Positions 7,117-7,442 of a stretch of 7,442 nt of DNA are shown one piece after another (the first letter of the stretch is position 1; every line of letters begins with the position of its first letter). The DNA is from Deltaproteobacteria bacterium. GTDB lineage: Bacteria > Desulfobacterota > Desulfuromonadia > Geobacterales > Geobacteraceae. The stretch lies in the NCBI GenBank assembly GCA_021810985.1, contig JAJZQA010000130.1, positions 1-7,442 of the forward strand, given 5' to 3'. Position numbers and translations under genes: made by a program. The notes beneath the pieces were generated by a model, which did not search any database, was not told the origin of the DNA, and was given only the letters and a program-made list of their open reading frames with translations.

Positions 7117-7137
7117 CTACAAATGGTCCATTAGTAG
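7117..7137. promoter_or_regulatory. 21-base dyad, candidate operator in front of nadK
   Basis: CTAC (7117-7120) pairs with GTAG (7134-7137) and AATGG (7122-7126) with CCATT (7128-7132), centred on T7127. Only the 7121/7133 pair (A/A) is mismatched, giving nine of ten paired positions. Its length and near-perfect symmetry suit a dimeric repressor better than a terminator, since no T run follows on either strand. It overlaps the best nadK -10 candidate. The cognate protein is unknown. Confidence 0.5.
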
Positions 7138-7160
7138 CATGAAAATCCTGTGATGTCCAA
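7131..7160 (-). promoter_or_regulatory. Weak candidate sigma-70-type promoter for nadK
   Basis: On the minus strand TTGGAC (7160-7155) and TACTAA (7136-7131) are separated by 18 bases; each matches the consensus at three of six positions. Transcription would start about 50 bases before the GTG. It is the best pair I could find by eye, but the match is poor and another start could be used. Confidence 0.25.
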
Positions 7161-7161
7161 T

Positions 7162-7183
7162 GGTAACGCGCTGTTGCGTTACC
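7162..7183. promoter_or_regulatory. Perfect 8+8 inverted repeat overlapping the glgP promoter
   Basis: GGTAACGC (7162-7169) and GCGTTACC (7176-7183) are exact reverse complements around GCTGTT, and the outer loop bases can add a G-T pair. No T run follows, so it is not a standard terminator. The right arm overlaps the proposed glgP -35, a typical place for a repressor site. The left arm lies just upstream of the proposed nadK -35, so one bound protein could affect both divergent genes. The regulator cannot be named. Confidence 0.55.
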
Positions 7184-7202
7184 GCATCATTCCCTATATA
7201 CT
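7174..7202 (+). promoter_or_regulatory. Candidate sigma-70-type promoter for glgP
   Basis: TTGCGT (7174-7179) and TATACT (7197-7202) are 17 bases apart. The -10 matches TATAAT at five of six positions and the -35 at three of six. The start would be near 7209, leaving about 38 bases of leader with the ribosome-binding site AAGGA at 7235-7239. The -35 lies within the right arm of the 7162-7183 inverted repeat. Confidence 0.4.
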
Positions 7203-7246
7203 TCCCGCACCGAACCGCTACCATTACACGGGTAAAGGAACAGGCC

Positions 7247-7442
7247 ATGCCAAATAATCACCACCATTATATCCTCGAGAACAGGACCCGCGAAGCCCTC
7301 ACTCCTGCCAATCTCCGCCGCCTTATTTTGAAGCATTTGGAATACACCCTTGGCAAAGACAATTTTTCCATCACCAAACATGACATCTATCTGGCCCTGG
7401 CATATTCAATTCGCGATCTTCTGGTGGAAAGATGGCGTGATA
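7247..7442 (+). CDS. glgP: Glycogen/alpha-glucan phosphorylase, N-terminal 65 residues only (gene continues past the window)
   Basis: Glycogen phosphorylase (GT35) releases glucose-1-phosphate from alpha-1,4-glucans with pyridoxal phosphate, in the cytosol. Only about 65 of an expected 800-plus residues are inside the window. From the ATG at 7247 they read MPNNHHHYILENRTREALTP, then a helix, then HLEYTLGKD (30-38), HDIYLALAYSIRDLLVERW (45-63). The pattern of a TLGKD-like motif followed about 20 residues later by A-x-(S/A)-(I/V)-RD-x-LVERW is the characteristic start of bacterial GlgP; the next segment in the family, YYLS(L/M)EFL, is out of view. AAGGA at 7235-7239, seven bases upstream, supports this start. 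There is no in-frame stop up to the end. The catalytic lysine and PLP site cannot be checked here. It is divergent from nadK across 174 bases. The short His run is natural-looking and not a tag. Confidence 0.88.
   Translation, partial: MPNNHHHYILENRTREALTPANLRRLILKHLEYTLGKDNFSITKHDIYLALAYSIRDLLVERWRD

Noticed and set aside
7187..7381. A 64-codon minus-strand frame at the right end
   Set aside because: It is antisense to the glgP 5' end and crosses its promoter and leader. The plus-strand reading gives a clear phosphorylase N-terminus with a good ribosome-binding site.

Overview
The window reads as a compact chromosomal segment of a Gram-negative bacterium with bacteria-type aconitase B, moderately GC-rich coding sequence and strong AGG/GGAG ribosome-binding sites. 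The set of families (AcnB, TldE/PmbA, a ~150-residue GNAT of the short N-acetylglutamate-synthase-like type, RecN, NadK, GlgP) and the protein sequences look most like the Desulfuromonadales/Geobacter branch of the former Deltaproteobacteria. That placement rests on recall of similar proteins, not on a search. There is no sign of phage, transposon, CRISPR, tRNA or rRNA.

Layout. Five genes lie head to tail on the minus strand, in transcription order nadK (7072-6182), recN (6108-4438), a GNAT acetyltransferase (4414-3965), pmbA/tldE (3921-2584) and acnB (2400 to beyond position 1). A sixth gene, the 5' end of glgP (glycogen/alpha-glucan phosphorylase), starts at 7247 on the plus strand and leaves the window at 7442. 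The gaps within the minus-strand series are 73, 23 and 43 bases, so nadK-recN-GNAT-pmbA is a plausible operon. The 183-base gap before acnB may give that gene its own control.

The proteins are ordinary housekeeping functions: NADP supply (NadK), double-strand-break repair (RecN), a probable acetyl transfer in arginine or amino-acid metabolism (GNAT), peptide or protein processing with TldD (TldE), the TCA cycle (AcnB) and storage-polysaccharide breakdown (GlgP). I found no undescribed multi-gene system, and all six genes read as intact within the window.

The unusual material is between genes. (1) The pmbA-acnB gap holds three back-to-back arrays of degenerate heptanucleotide repeats (16 units in 2449-2579) whose units look related to each other, filling most of the acnB leader. 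(2) The 174-base divergent nadK/glgP region carries two separate dyads: a nearly perfect 21-base one over the likely nadK -10, and a perfect 8+8 one over the likely glgP -35.
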